NCBI RefSeq assembly: GCF_900172255.1
Contig: NZ_FWFU01000001.1
Location: forward strand, 1,054,001-1,118,000
Source: Roseovarius halotolerans
Lineage (GTDB): Bacteria > Pseudomonadota > Alphaproteobacteria > Rhodobacterales > Rhodobacteraceae
Direction of reading: 5' to 3'
DNA length: 64,000 nucleotides
In this document: piece by piece, positions 42,137 to 51,231 of the stretch
Layout of the letters: every line of letters begins with the position of its first letter
How positions within the stretch are numbered: position 1 is the stretch's first letter
Notes under the pieces: generated by a model
What the model was told of the DNA's origin: nothing
Database searches by the model: none
The model's input: the letters and a program-made list of their open reading frames with translations, nothing else
Program-made: the position numbers and the translations under genes

Positions 42137-42553
42137 CTAACCCGAGAGCTGGCCGACGCCCGTCGCCAGGCGCATCCATGCCGCGATGCCGACGCATCCG
42201 CCGCCGACGATGCAGAAGATTTGCCGCCAGATTTCGGACGGCACGGCTTCCTTGGTGATGCCATGGACCAATGCATAACCGGCCACGGCGGCGGGCGCGG
42301 CGAAGACAAGCGCCACGATCAGGCGGATGATAGGTGTGCGGATCGTCTCGAACAGCACGGCCAGGATGCCGAAGGCGACGCCTGCGGAGAACAGCCCGAC
42401 CAGCCCCGCGCCGATCAGGCCGGAGCCGGTCTGGTAGGCGAACTGCGCGGCGGCCAGCCCGACGAAGAAGGGTAGCGCGTAAATGGCGAGCGTGTAGGCG
42501 AGAAGGCAGAGAAGCGCGACCAGCGCAACGCTCATGAACATGACGGCGACCAT
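42137..42553 (-). CDS. Small integral membrane protein next to parB
   Basis: A 138-aa protein with four hydrophobic segments (about 1-25, 40-62, 70-90, 105-125). I use the ATG at 42553 (VAVMFMSVAL), preceded by AAAGGAAC; the longer frame to 42604 adds a basic head. Found by position after parB on the same strand. No recognised family; a role in surface exclusion or transfer is only possible. Confidence 0.65.
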   Translation of the reverse strand: MVAVMFMSVALVALLCLLAYTLAIYALPFFVGLAAAQFAYQTGSGLIGAGLVGLFSAGVAFGILAVLFETIRTPIIRLIVALVFAAPAAVAGYALVHGITKEAVPSEIWRQIFCIVGGGCVGIAAWMRLATGVGQLSG

Positions 42554-42736
42554 GATTTTGTTCCTTTGACTTTGCAGCACCGCCTTTCGCGCAGTCGTCA
42601 ACACCGTCGCTGCGCATCTTTATGGTGCCGTTATCGTTCCAAACTGTCGAGGTCATCCGGCCGCGCGGGGAAGCCGCGCGGCCGCGATTTTTGGGGGCGG
42701 AAGACCGGGACCGCTTGCGCGACCCCGGCCCACCTT

Positions 42737-44842
42737 TCATTCCGCCGCGACGGGGAAAGCCTCGTCCTCCGTGGCCTCGGCGCTCTCGGCGTCCGGCATG
42801 TCCTCGGCCAAGGCGGAAGCCTTCGGCTGCTCGTCGGCCAGCCATGCGGGCCGTTCAGTGCGCAGCACGGGCGGCAGCCAGCCGGTTCCGGCCAGAAGCC
42901 GCTCGGCGGCTTCCGCCATTTCCGGCTTCTTCCTGTCCGCTATCCGCTCCGCCGCCTCGTCGCCAAGGGCATCGCGCACGGCGGCGAGGATTTGCGCCTT
43001 GGTGACACGCCCGAGATAGGCCCGAACCGTGGGCGTCCAGTGCGCCGTCATGTCGAGCGCCACCGCCGTCGCCAGCCTGTCGGCGGTGGCGAGCGCATGG
43101 CGCTTGTGGGTTTCCCACGGCTGCTTGACGGCATTGACGGTCAGCGAAGCGCAATGCGCGAACAGGGCCATGACGCTGGCATGATCCAGTCCGGCGATGA
43201 AGCCCCAAAGGTCCGCCACGTCGCGCGGCATGTCTGCCGCCCATCCGGCATGGCGATCCTCCAATGCCTTCGCCGCCGCCGTGTCCTCGATCCCGTCCGC
43301 GTGGCTGGCGAGGTAGCTGCTCGTCGGGCGGATTTCGAGGCAATGGGCATCCCCGCCACCGCGATAGAAGGTCTGCGCGGCAAGCGCATGGGTGACGGCG
43401 ATTAGCGCCATGTCCGGCTGCTCGCCAAGGGCGAGACGCAGGGCAAGGGTGCAATGCGCAGTCAGGTCGCGGATGAGCGAGTCCGACAGCGGCTTGCCGT
43501 CTTCCTCCGCATCCTCGTCCTCGGGCTCGAGCGCGGAAACATGGTTCCCGTCCTCGTCATGCTCGCCATCGTCCATGACTTCGCCATGGGCGTTGACGCG
43601 CACCCCGTCGATGACGGTGCTGCCGTCCTCCGCGTCGGGTTCCTCCGGTTCCGGGGCTTCGTCCTCGGGGCGGATGAACCCGCGCTCGATCCGGGCTTCT
43701 CCGTCATGGTTCAGAACCACGAACACGCCAGCGCGCGCGATCTCGTCGGCCTCATAGGCATGACGCTTGCCGTCGATCCGCTCGATTTCGGCTTCAAGCT
43801 CCGCGAAGCGCTGATCCACTTCCGGCGGCAGGTCCACGTCCGCGTCCTCCCATTCCGCCGACAGGCGTTCAAGTTCCTCCTGCGCGGCGTCGTAGGCGGC
43901 TTTGTCTTCTTCCGAAAGCTCCACCGGCTGCGGATAGGTGCGGCGCAGTCCATGGGCGTGGGGCCAGTCGATATGGGGCGAAACCCATTTCCATCCCTCG
44001 GCTTCCTGAACCTGCGCCGCGATGCCTTCCAGCTTGTCGAGGGCCAGTCGGTCGAGCAACGCGGCATCCTCGTAGAAGCCGCCGCGATCCTCGGTGAACA
44101 GGTCGCGGATGATGGTGCCGCCCGCCTCCGAATAGGCTTCCGCGCCGACAAGGATCGCGCGCCGGTCGGTTGCCGCCACGTTGCTGGCGGTCAGGTCGCG
44201 GCGAATGATCCACGGCTCGCGGTTGTAGGACAGGTTTTCGTAAACCTGTTCCTGCCGGGCATGGTCCTCGGTAATGGCGAAGGCCATCAACTGATCCAAG
44301 GTCAGATCGCCGTCACGATAGACCTGCATCAGCTTGGGGCTGATCGCGCCAAGGCGAAGCCGCTGTTTCACCACATGCGCGGTGAAGCCGAAGCGGGCCG
44401 CGATTTCCTCCGCGCCCCATCCGCGCGTTTCCGCAAGCTCGCGGAAGCGCTCGAACTGGTCGGCGGGGTGGAGGTCTTCGCGGGTCACGTTCTCGTCAAG
44501 GCTGATCTCGGCGGGATCGTTCGCCGTGTCGATGACGCAGCGGACGGGCTCGGTCCGCTTGATCTCCTTGCGCTTGGCGCGCAGCAACTGCGCCAGCCTG
44601 CGGCCTTCGCCGACACTCACCAGATAGCAGCCGGTCGGCTCGCCCTCCGCATCAGTTTCCGGCTCCACCACCAGATTTTGCAGGATGCCCTTGGCGGCGA
44701 TGCTCGCCGCCTTCGCCTCGATGGACGCCTCGCTGTGCGGGGTCTTCCGGGCGTTCTGCGGGTGCTTCTTGAGCTTGTTGAGCGGGATGAAGACCGTTTC
44801 GCCATGTTCGGGAACGGTCGGGGTCTGTGTCTTCGTCGTCAT
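42737..44842 (-). CDS. parB: Large ParB/RepB/Spo0J-family protein
   Basis: A 701-aa protein. The ParB/Srx nuclease-like domain is at about 17-110 (IPLNKLKKHPQNARK; VGEGRRLAQLLRAKR), followed by a ParB HTH (DQFERFRELAETRGWGAEEIAARFG, about 130-160) and a long helical C-terminus with an acidic central region (EDDAEEDGKPLSDS). These oversized ParB proteins are typical of alphaproteobacterial ICEs and plasmids. It lies far from parA. Preceded by leader repeat copy B. Confidence 0.9.
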   Translation of the reverse strand: MTTKTQTPTVPEHGETVFIPLNKLKKHPQNARKTPHSEASIEAKAASIAAKGILQNLVVEPETDAEGEPTGCYLVSVGEGRRLAQLLRAKRKEIKRTEPVRCVIDTANDPAEISLDENVTREDLHPADQFERFRELAETRGWGAEEIAARFGFTAHVVKQRLRLGAISPKLMQVYRDGDLTLDQLMAFAITEDHARQEQVYENLSYNREPWIIRRDLTASNVAATDRRAILVGAEAYSEAGGTIIRDLFTEDRGGFYEDAALLDRLALDKLEGIAAQVQEAEGWKWVSPHIDWPHAHGLRRTYPQPVELSEEDKAAYDAAQEELERLSAEWEDADVDLPPEVDQRFAELEAEIERIDGKRHAYEADEIARAGVFVVLNHDGEARIERGFIRPEDEAPEPEEPDAEDGSTVIDGVRVNAHGEVMDDGEHDEDGNHVSALEPEDEDAEEDGKPLSDSLIRDLTAHCTLALRLALGEQPDMALIAVTHALAAQTFYRGGGDAHCLEIRPTSSYLASHADGIEDTAAAKALEDRHAGWAADMPRDVADLWGFIAGLDHASVMALFAHCASLTVNAVKQPWETHKRHALATADRLATAVALDMTAHWTPTVRAYLGRVTKAQILAAVRDALGDEAAERIADRKKPEMAEAAERLLAGTGWLPPVLRTERPAWLADEQPKASALAEDMPDAESAEATEDEAFPVAAE

Positions 44843-45098
44843 GGTCTTTCCTTTCATGGGCTCGGGTTGGAGCGCAGCGCTGCGCTGCAACCCTGCCCGT
44901 CGGCGAGACCGGGGGGTGCAAGGTGCAAGGGCGGACGGGCGGAGGGGGATCACCCGGCCTGCACAAGCGGATCGAAGTCGTGACGAAGGTGCGATGCTGG
45001 CATCCGCGCGGAAGGTCGGGGATACCGCCCGGCCGCCCTTGTGCCGCGCCAGGGGGCAGCGCCCCCAAGCAACCGGCCCGGCCAGAGCAAAGCGGCGG
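44840..45098 (-). repeat. 259-bp leader repeat, copy B (upstream of parB)
   Basis: The counterpart of 38554-38812 (see that entry). The stems are largely kept: the 18-bp stem has two mismatches, the palindrome one. The remaining gene-free bases to 45371 contain ACTGAG/CTCAGT (45242-45247, 45255-45260) upstream of the Gabija-like genes and no gene I can identify. Confidence 0.8.
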
Positions 45099-45371
45099 CC
45101 GGGTGTATGAACAGGATCAGGATGTGGGAAACCGGAAAGCCGAAGGCCCTGACACACTGATCGCCGCATAATGCCGGGCGAGGTCTTCACGTGACCATGC
45201 GGAAGTGCCTCGTCCGCGCAGCAAGTCCGCTTCGCCTTGCAACTGAGATTTAGGCTCAGTCCTTTCTAAGCACCGTGAAATCGAATATCGAAATGATACG
45301 GCGGGTCGTGGGCAAACAAGGAAGAAATGCCTGAGTGGGGCGAGCGACTTTGCCATGTTTGGGGGCGAGCA

Positions 45372-47168
45372 ATGAAAATCTACTCTGTGGCCATCGAGAA
45401 CTTTCGTGGCATCCGCACGGCTACAATCGTGTTGCCCGATCGTGCGGTGCTCATCGGTGACAACAATACGGGAAAGTCGTCGGTGATCGAGGCCATCGAC
45501 CTAGTTCTGGGACCGGATCGCCTCAACCGTCGTCCACCCGTGGATGAGCATGATTTCTGGCAGGGTCGTTATGTCGCCGCCGTGCCGGAGGGCGAGAACG
45601 CCGTCGAGGGCGATGCTCCCAAGATCAGGATTAACGTCACTATCGTTCATCTCTCCATCGAACAGCAGGCGCGGTTCGGCGGACATATCGAGTGGCTGAA
45701 CGTCGAGACCGGCGATCTTTATGCAGAGGCTAACCCAGCAGGTGTCGATGCCGCCGCAATCGTGGCAGCGTTGCGTGTAACATTCATTGGCGAATACAAC
45801 TTCGATGAGGATGATTTCGACGGCAACACCTACTACACGCGCAGTCTCACGGAGGACGATCCCCCAGCGACCTTCTCAAAGAAGGACAAGCAGCATTGCG
45901 GGTTCCTCTATCTGCGCTCGCTCAGGACCGGATCACGCGCTCTCAGCCTCGAACATGGCAGCCTGCTCGACATTATCCTGCGCCTAAAGGAAATCCGGCC
46001 GCAGATGTGGGAAGCAACCATCGCGACGCTCGCGGGCTTTGACGTGGCGAGTGACCCGGAGCTGGGGATTTCCGGCGTCTTGGAAAGTATCAACACGTCT
46101 TTGAAAAAATATGTCCCGCAAGAATGGGGAGCGAAGCCGCACCTCAAAGTATCCAGCCTCACCCGTGAGCATCTGCGCAAGGTCGTGACCGCGTTCATAG
46201 CCACGGGCAACGGCGACCATGCGGCACCGTTCTACCGACAGGGCACGGGCACCATCAACATGCTGGTGCTGGCGATGCTTTCGCAAATTGCCGAGGACAA
46301 GCAGAACGTGATCTTCGCTATGGAGGAGGTCGAGACCGCGATCCCGCCCTATGCGCAGAAGCGCATCGTGCATGAGCTACGCAAGCTCTCCGCGCAGTCG
46401 ATCATCACCTCCCACTCTCCCTATGTGCTGGAGGAGTTCGGGCTGGAGCAAACCGTAATTTTGGCGCGTTCCGACGGCGGCGACCTCAGCCAAGCGAAGA
46501 TCGCGCTGCCTGACAGCGTGAAACACAAGCGCTATCGCCAGGAGTTCCGCACACGTTTCTGCGAAGGGCTGCTCGCCCGGCGGGTGCTGATCGCAGAGGG
46601 GGCGACCGAGGCGACCGCCTTTCCGGCAGCGGCGCGCCGGCTAGCGGAGTTGAACCCGGCAATCTATTCATCTCTGGAAGCGTTGGGGCTGTGCATCATC
46701 GACGCCGGTAGCGAAAGCCAGATTGCCGATCTGGCATTGCTTTACCGACGTCTTGGTAAGCGGACCTTCGCGGTTTGCGATAAGCAGACCGATGCCGCCA
46801 AAGGAGCTATCGAGGCGCAAGTTGAGCATCTTTTCATGCACGAGGAAAAGGGTATCGAGGATCTGGTGCTGAACAACACAACGGCGGCCGCGCTTGGGCG
46901 GTTCGCAGAGATGCTAGATTGGCCGCCGCATCTACTCGCGCAATATCCTGACCCCAAAGCTCAAGCTGTCGCCGCTCTTAAGGCATATTTTGGCTGGTCC
47001 AAGGGAAATTGGGGAATTGCGGAGTTTCTCGCCCAATGCACGGAGGCGGAGATTCCGCAATGGATACGCGATGCCTGCATCGAACTGCGCAAGCGATGCG
47101 ATCCTCCGCCGGCGCCGCCGGCGGCGGGCGCTAATGGTGGCGACCTGTTCGCTGACATTTTTGGCTAG
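45372..47168 (+). CDS. GajA-like OLD ATPase/TOPRIM nuclease (Gabija-type)
   Basis: A 598-aa protein: N-terminal ABC-like ATPase with Walker A GDNNTGKSS (29-37), Walker B-like VIFAMEEVE (~310), H-loop ITSHSPYVLEE, then TOPRIM with AEGATE (~405) and FAVCDKQTD (~463). Length is near that of known GajA (about 580). I use the ATG at 45372 with GGGGGCGAG before it. The UvrD helicase begins 11 bp downstream, the defining two-gene Gabija layout. Expected role: sequence-specific nicking of phage DNA sensed by nucleotide depletion. It lies at the ICE right edge on the plus strand. Confidence 0.85.
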   Translation: MKIYSVAIENFRGIRTATIVLPDRAVLIGDNNTGKSSVIEAIDLVLGPDRLNRRPPVDEHDFWQGRYVAAVPEGENAVEGDAPKIRINVTIVHLSIEQQARFGGHIEWLNVETGDLYAEANPAGVDAAAIVAALRVTFIGEYNFDEDDFDGNTYYTRSLTEDDPPATFSKKDKQHCGFLYLRSLRTGSRALSLEHGSLLDIILRLKEIRPQMWEATIATLAGFDVASDPELGISGVLESINTSLKKYVPQEWGAKPHLKVSSLTREHLRKVVTAFIATGNGDHAAPFYRQGTGTINMLVLAMLSQIAEDKQNVIFAMEEVETAIPPYAQKRIVHELRKLSAQSIITSHSPYVLEEFGLEQTVILARSDGGDLSQAKIALPDSVKHKRYRQEFRTRFCEGLLARRVLIAEGATEATAFPAAARRLAELNPAIYSSLEALGLCIIDAGSESQIADLALLYRRLGKRTFAVCDKQTDAAKGAIEAQVEHLFMHEEKGIEDLVLNNTTAAALGRFAEMLDWPPHLLAQYPDPKAQAVAALKAYFGWSKGNWGIAEFLAQCTEAEIPQWIRDACIELRKRCDPPPAPPAAGANGGDLFADIFG

Positions 47169-47179
47169 AGTGCTCTGCT

Positions 47180-49003
47180 ATGGTCGAGTTGACGAAGGCC
47201 CAACAGGATGTGCTTGCCACGGACGGCTATCAACTCGTCACTGGCGGCCCCGGATCGGGCAAGACCACGGTTTCTATCCTCAAGGCAGCGAAAATCGCGC
47301 GTGAGGCATTGCGACCGGAGCAACGTATCCTTTTTCTCAGCTTCGCCCGTGCAACCGTATCCCGCGTCCTGGAGGCCATGGATGAGGAAAGCCGGATTTC
47401 ACGAGACGAAAAGCGACGTATTGAGGTGGACACCTACCATGCGTTCTTCTGGCGCATCCTCAAGACGCACGGCTATCTCGTAGGCTTTCCGCGCCGGCTG
47501 GCGATCCTGACACCACCTAACGAGGCCATCGCCCTATCGGCGGTGCGGAGTGGCTACAAGGCCAACTCCAAGCTCAGTGACGCGGAGAAGGCCGAAAAGA
47601 AAGCGCGCGAAGAGGCTGAACGGAACCGTCTGGCGAAGGAGGAAGGCCGGGTCTGTTTCGATCTTTTCGCCGACCGGGTTGCGACGTTGCTGCATGGTTC
47701 GGCGAAGGTTCGGACACTGATCTCAACCATGTATCCATTTATCATCCTCGATGAGTTTCAGGACACTAGCGCGGATCAATGGCGCGTAGTCCAGGCGCTT
47801 GGCGCGAACAGCACACTAATCGCACTGGCTGATCCCGAGCAGCGGATATTCGACTTCATCGGTGCTGACCCCGAACGCTTGGATCATTTTCGCGCCGCGT
47901 TTCACCCCTCAGAACATGACCTAGCCGGAGACAACCACCGCAGCAAAGGCACCGAAATCGCCCTGTTCGGTAACGATGTCCTGAGCGGGAAATTCCGGCA
48001 AAGCAACTACAGTGGCATCGCTTTTCAGGGGTTTAAATCGAACCAGAACCAAGCCTTTGCTAGCTTGGTTGGTCATGTGCTCCAAGCACGCAAGCGTCTG
48101 ATAGACAGCGGCAAACCTAATTGGTCGCTCGCGATCCTTGTGCCTACGAAGAAGATGACCCGGTTGGTGTCGGATGTGTTGCGCGAGCCCTTTGGGCAGG
48201 TGCCAGCAATCGGACATACGGCGGCCGTTGATATGGATGGGCCGATTCTCGCGGCGGAGATCGTAGCCTTCCTGCTTCAACAGGGGCGTCATGCCGGCCA
48301 TTTCGACGAATTCTTGGACCTGCTCTGTAGTTACTACCATGGCCGGGGTGGCGCAGCGCCGACAGCGGGCGATCTGACGGAAGCGGCGCGTCTCAATGCA
48401 GCGCTCGGGAAATGGAATCAGTGCTTGGCAGTGGGGAAGGCACCTCCCAAAAACTCCGTGCTGAACGCGACTGCCGCGGTTTATGCGACCGCCCTAGATG
48501 TTGGCCTGACCGGCGATCCTGACCGCGATTGGGCTGCGATCCGCGCGGCGTTGGAGGCCGGCGGTTGTGCGAGATTGCGGGCGATAGCTGGAGACGTTCG
48601 CAACGTCCGCCTGCTCGAGCGCGGCACCCAGCTTCGGCAGGGCTTAACTCAAGATTGGCGAGATACCGGCGGCTATCTCAATGCTCTTGCCATCACGCGG
48701 CAATCCTTTGTGCAGGAGCATTTTGCCACGGCGCACAAGCCGGAAACCGGCGTGGTGGTGATGAATATGCACAAGGCCAAGGGGAAGCAATTCGATGAGG
48801 TCATCATCTTCGAGGGATGGCCAAGGCGTGCAAAAGGCAAGGTCGTGGCCAACTTCGACCGGATCGTGCGTGAGAATATTGCTGCCGGGCCGATGATGCA
48901 GGCTCGACAGAATTTCCGCGTCAGCGTTACACGCGCAAAGCTACGCACCACAATCCTCACGCCGGAGGATGATCCTTGTGTGTTGCTCACGGCATCTGGA
49001 TAG
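47180..49003 (+). CDS. GajB-like UvrD-family helicase (Gabija-type)
   Basis: A 607-aa superfamily 1 helicase with Walker A GGPGSGKTT (22-30), motif II LDEFQDTS (~190), GDNHRSKGTEI (motif IV region), a C-terminal VVVMNMHKAKGKQFDEVII (motif V, ~523) and a final RVSVTRAK (motif VI). It is about 110 residues longer than the best-studied GajB; the extra length seems to be in the 1B/2B insertions (a charged coiled coil at ~135-160). Forms the second gene of the defence pair. Confidence 0.85.
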   Translation: MVELTKAQQDVLATDGYQLVTGGPGSGKTTVSILKAAKIAREALRPEQRILFLSFARATVSRVLEAMDEESRISRDEKRRIEVDTYHAFFWRILKTHGYLVGFPRRLAILTPPNEAIALSAVRSGYKANSKLSDAEKAEKKAREEAERNRLAKEEGRVCFDLFADRVATLLHGSAKVRTLISTMYPFIILDEFQDTSADQWRVVQALGANSTLIALADPEQRIFDFIGADPERLDHFRAAFHPSEHDLAGDNHRSKGTEIALFGNDVLSGKFRQSNYSGIAFQGFKSNQNQAFASLVGHVLQARKRLIDSGKPNWSLAILVPTKKMTRLVSDVLREPFGQVPAIGHTAAVDMDGPILAAEIVAFLLQQGRHAGHFDEFLDLLCSYYHGRGGAAPTAGDLTEAARLNAALGKWNQCLAVGKAPPKNSVLNATAAVYATALDVGLTGDPDRDWAAIRAALEAGGCARLRAIAGDVRNVRLLERGTQLRQGLTQDWRDTGGYLNALAITRQSFVQEHFATAHKPETGVVVMNMHKAKGKQFDEVIIFEGWPRRAKGKVVANFDRIVRENIAAGPMMQARQNFRVSVTRAKLRTTILTPEDDPCVLLTASG

Positions 49004-49075
49004 GTCGCCGGGCTATTTTAGAGGGTCATGGAGGGCTATAGAGTAAACGTAGTTCTCATCGCTATCCCGCGTGCC

Positions 49076-49081
49076 CCGCCA
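49076..49081. other. Proposed attR core and degenerate tRNA 3' end
   Basis: CCGCCA here repeats the tRNA end at 4892-4897. Around it, 49063-49084 and the tRNA 3' region match at 15 of 22 aligned positions, including ATCCC at the same spacing. It lies 73 bp after the helicase stop and 48 bp before the first non-ICE gene. Assignment depends on one short similarity, so it is provisional. Confidence 0.45.
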
Positions 49082-49128
49082 TTTTCCCTTTAGCGAGCTT
49101 GTTGGCGCGCGAACCAGGCGTTCAGCGT

Positions 49129-50274
49129 CTAGGATTGTGATTGCGGGTAACGATAGGGCTCCGGGGTGTCGGGCCGGACGGAACGTTCGCGCGCATGGCG
49201 GTCGCGCAGGATGCAGGCGGTCGCAACGGGCAGGGTGGCTGTCGCCAAGAACATCGTCGCCGGGTCGAAGGTATCGGATAGCGAGCCTGCCGTGGCCGGG
49301 CCAAGGATGCTTCCGGCGGCGCTGGCGAGCAGGGCGGCGGTGAAGCTCAGCGATGGGATGTCCGGGAAAAGCCTTTCGGACCAGAAGGCCAGAACGGCGC
49401 TTGTCATCATCACGTGAACGCCTTGCAGACCCGCTGAAACGAGCAGCGCGCTATCAGATGCGGGAAGGATGCCGACCAGGATCAGCGACAGCGCGCTTGC
49501 CGACATGAGCAGGCGCAACAGCCACGACATGCCGATGGCCTGTTTCACATCACCGGCAAGCAGACCGGTCAGGCCGAAGACCCCGTAGCAGAGAAAGACG
49601 AGGGCGGGCGTTGCCGCCTTCGGAATGCCCGCGATGCCGCCATGCGCAAAGAACGCGTCGGGTGCGAAGGAGATGTAGATCGCGGAGTTCGCACCATAGA
49701 CGAAGGCAATCGCGAAAAGCGGGGATGCGGCGAAAGAGCAAAGCTCGCGCCAGGGCATCGCGGTGGCGTTTGGCTGCGGCTTGTCGATCCGGCGCAGGAC
49801 CGACCAGTTGAGGATGAACGCGGCCAAAGCGGCGATCGCAAAGAACGCCCAGCAATAGCGCCAGGGCAGGTCAGCAAAGACCAGCGCCAGGGCGGCAAGA
49901 CCGGCCGCAACCACGCCGATGCTCGTTCCCGTGCTGATCCGCGCCAGCGCGGTCGGGCGGTCCCAATCGCGGATCTTGCGATGCACCGGATCGTTGAACG
50001 GCGTCCAGGCGAAACCGGCGCTTGAGGCCGCCAGAAAGACGCCGGTCGCGAGCATGACCGTATCTTGCGCAAGCGCGATCATTCCCATGCCGGTCAGCGC
50101 CGAGAAGAGGCCGGTCAGAACAGGTGTCTTGGGCCCCATGCGGTTGAGCAGGGCCTGTGCGGCCAGCAGGCCGACGAAGAAGCCGCAGAAACCAAGGCTG
50201 GCGATGAAGCCCACGGTCGAACTGGAGAGCGAGAAGACGGATTTGAACTGGGGAACGAACAGCCCGAAACCCAT
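49129..50274 (-). CDS. MFS transporter (chromosomal)
   Basis: A 381-aa frame with about 11-12 membrane helices of a major facilitator permease. The ATG at 50274 starts in the middle of the first helix; the in-frame residues upstream (FQSLSAAGFAATAISYGPGR) complete a normal helix, and AAAGGAGG (50344-50351) lies 4 nt before an ATC codon, with no ATG, GTG or TTG in between. So the true product is probably longer at the N-terminus, or the start was damaged. Neighbouring HxlR regulator on the same strand. Confidence 0.78.
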   Translation of the reverse strand: MGFGLFVPQFKSVFSLSSSTVGFIASLGFCGFFVGLLAAQALLNRMGPKTPVLTGLFSALTGMGMIALAQDTVMLATGVFLAASSAGFAWTPFNDPVHRKIRDWDRPTALARISTGTSIGVVAAGLAALALVFADLPWRYCWAFFAIAALAAFILNWSVLRRIDKPQPNATAMPWRELCSFAASPLFAIAFVYGANSAIYISFAPDAFFAHGGIAGIPKAATPALVFLCYGVFGLTGLLAGDVKQAIGMSWLLRLLMSASALSLILVGILPASDSALLVSAGLQGVHVMMTSAVLAFWSERLFPDIPSLSFTAALLASAAGSILGPATAGSLSDTFDPATMFLATATLPVATACILRDRHARERSVRPDTPEPYRYPQSQS

Positions 50275-50481
50275 GCGGCCTGGGCCATAGCTGATCGCGG
50301 TGGCGGCAAAGCCCGCGGCTGAGAGGCTCTGGAAATAGGTGATGGCGCCTCCTTTCTCTGGGCGAATTCGTAACGAAAGGATGAGTTCCGGGGCGGACCG
50401 GACATTTTTATGTCGCGCTTCGGGAAGGTGGTTCTGGCCTGTGGGCAGGTCGTGAATGCGGCGCGACGGACAAGGGGGATG

Positions 50482-51132
50482 TCACGGATCGAGCGCGAAG
50501 AGATCGAGAAAATCCTGCGCCGCCGACAGATCGCCCGTCGCGCTGACGACACCGCCAGATACAAGTTCCGAGAGAGGCGCGGGGCCATAGACGGCCATCG
50601 CCATCCTGTTGCCATTCCCCGATAGGACAAAGTTCGCGTCTGGGCGGGGTGTGGCGACGGTATGCAGGCGCCCATCGGACAGCCGCATCTCGAAGGCTTC
50701 GTTGCCGAAGTCGAAACCGGCCAGCGCTTCGCGACCCTGTGCGTGGTTCTGCCGGAGATTGACCCCCATCGAAATCATCAGGGCCGTCGGGCTGATGAAC
50801 CGCGAGGGATCATGGCCGGGGATGCGCAGCGCCCAGCGGCAAAGCGCTTCGAGCACAGGAAGGAGATCGCGTCCGGCATCTGTCAGCGTATAGATCCCGA
50901 GTTGTTGATCGTGATTGACGACACCGGCCTCTTCGAGCTGTGAAAGTCGCCCGGTGAGCACGCTGGCGGTAATGCCGGGCAGACCGGCACGCAGCATCTG
51001 GAAGCGTTTGGGCGTGAACATCAGTTCACGCACCACCAGAAGGGCCCAGCGATCACCCACAAGATTGAGAGCATGGGCCGCGAGGCAGCCTTCGTCATAG
51101 CGGATACGTCGGTTTTTTGCCGGTTCGGTCAT
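50482..51132 (-). CDS. HxlR-family transcriptional regulator with C-terminal SCP2-like domain
   Basis: A 216-aa protein with an HxlR winged helix (about 15-105; CLAAHALNLVGDRWALLVVRELM) and a C-terminal region (~120-216) resembling the sterol-carrier-like domain often fused to HxlR proteins. It is divergent from the DUF1428-GST unit with about 100 bp between starts, so it probably regulates that unit. Confidence 0.85.
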   Translation of the reverse strand: MTEPAKNRRIRYDEGCLAAHALNLVGDRWALLVVRELMFTPKRFQMLRAGLPGITASVLTGRLSQLEEAGVVNHDQQLGIYTLTDAGRDLLPVLEALCRWALRIPGHDPSRFISPTALMISMGVNLRQNHAQGREALAGFDFGNEAFEMRLSDGRLHTVATPRPDANFVLSGNGNRMAMAVYGPAPLSELVSGGVVSATGDLSAAQDFLDLFALDP

Positions 51133-51231
51133 GAATTCATACTATCCGTTGGGTTTTAATACTGCAACTGGCAGGCTTTAGTGGCTGGCAGGATTCGCCG
51201 GCAACCAACCAAGCATATAAGGAAACGCATA

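Larger units (their letters stand above)
4892..49081. mobile_element. Integrative and conjugative element (~44.2 kb) in tRNA-Ser
   Basis: The left edge is fixed by the tRNA 3' end with the recombinase gene converging on it. Between the edges are an integrase, full mating-pair genes (trb), coupling protein, relaxase, Rep, ParA/ParB and typical accessory genes (DUF736 twice, DUF932, DUF2285, DUF2840, TraF). The right edge is proposed at 49081: CCGCCA at 49076-49081 repeats the tRNA end, and the surrounding 49063-49084 matches the tRNA 3' end at 15 of 22 positions. Non-ICE genes resume at 49129. The trb-relaxase-rep-parA core in this order is a known alphaproteobacterial ICE backbone; the cargo is specific to this copy. 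Confidence 0.85.
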
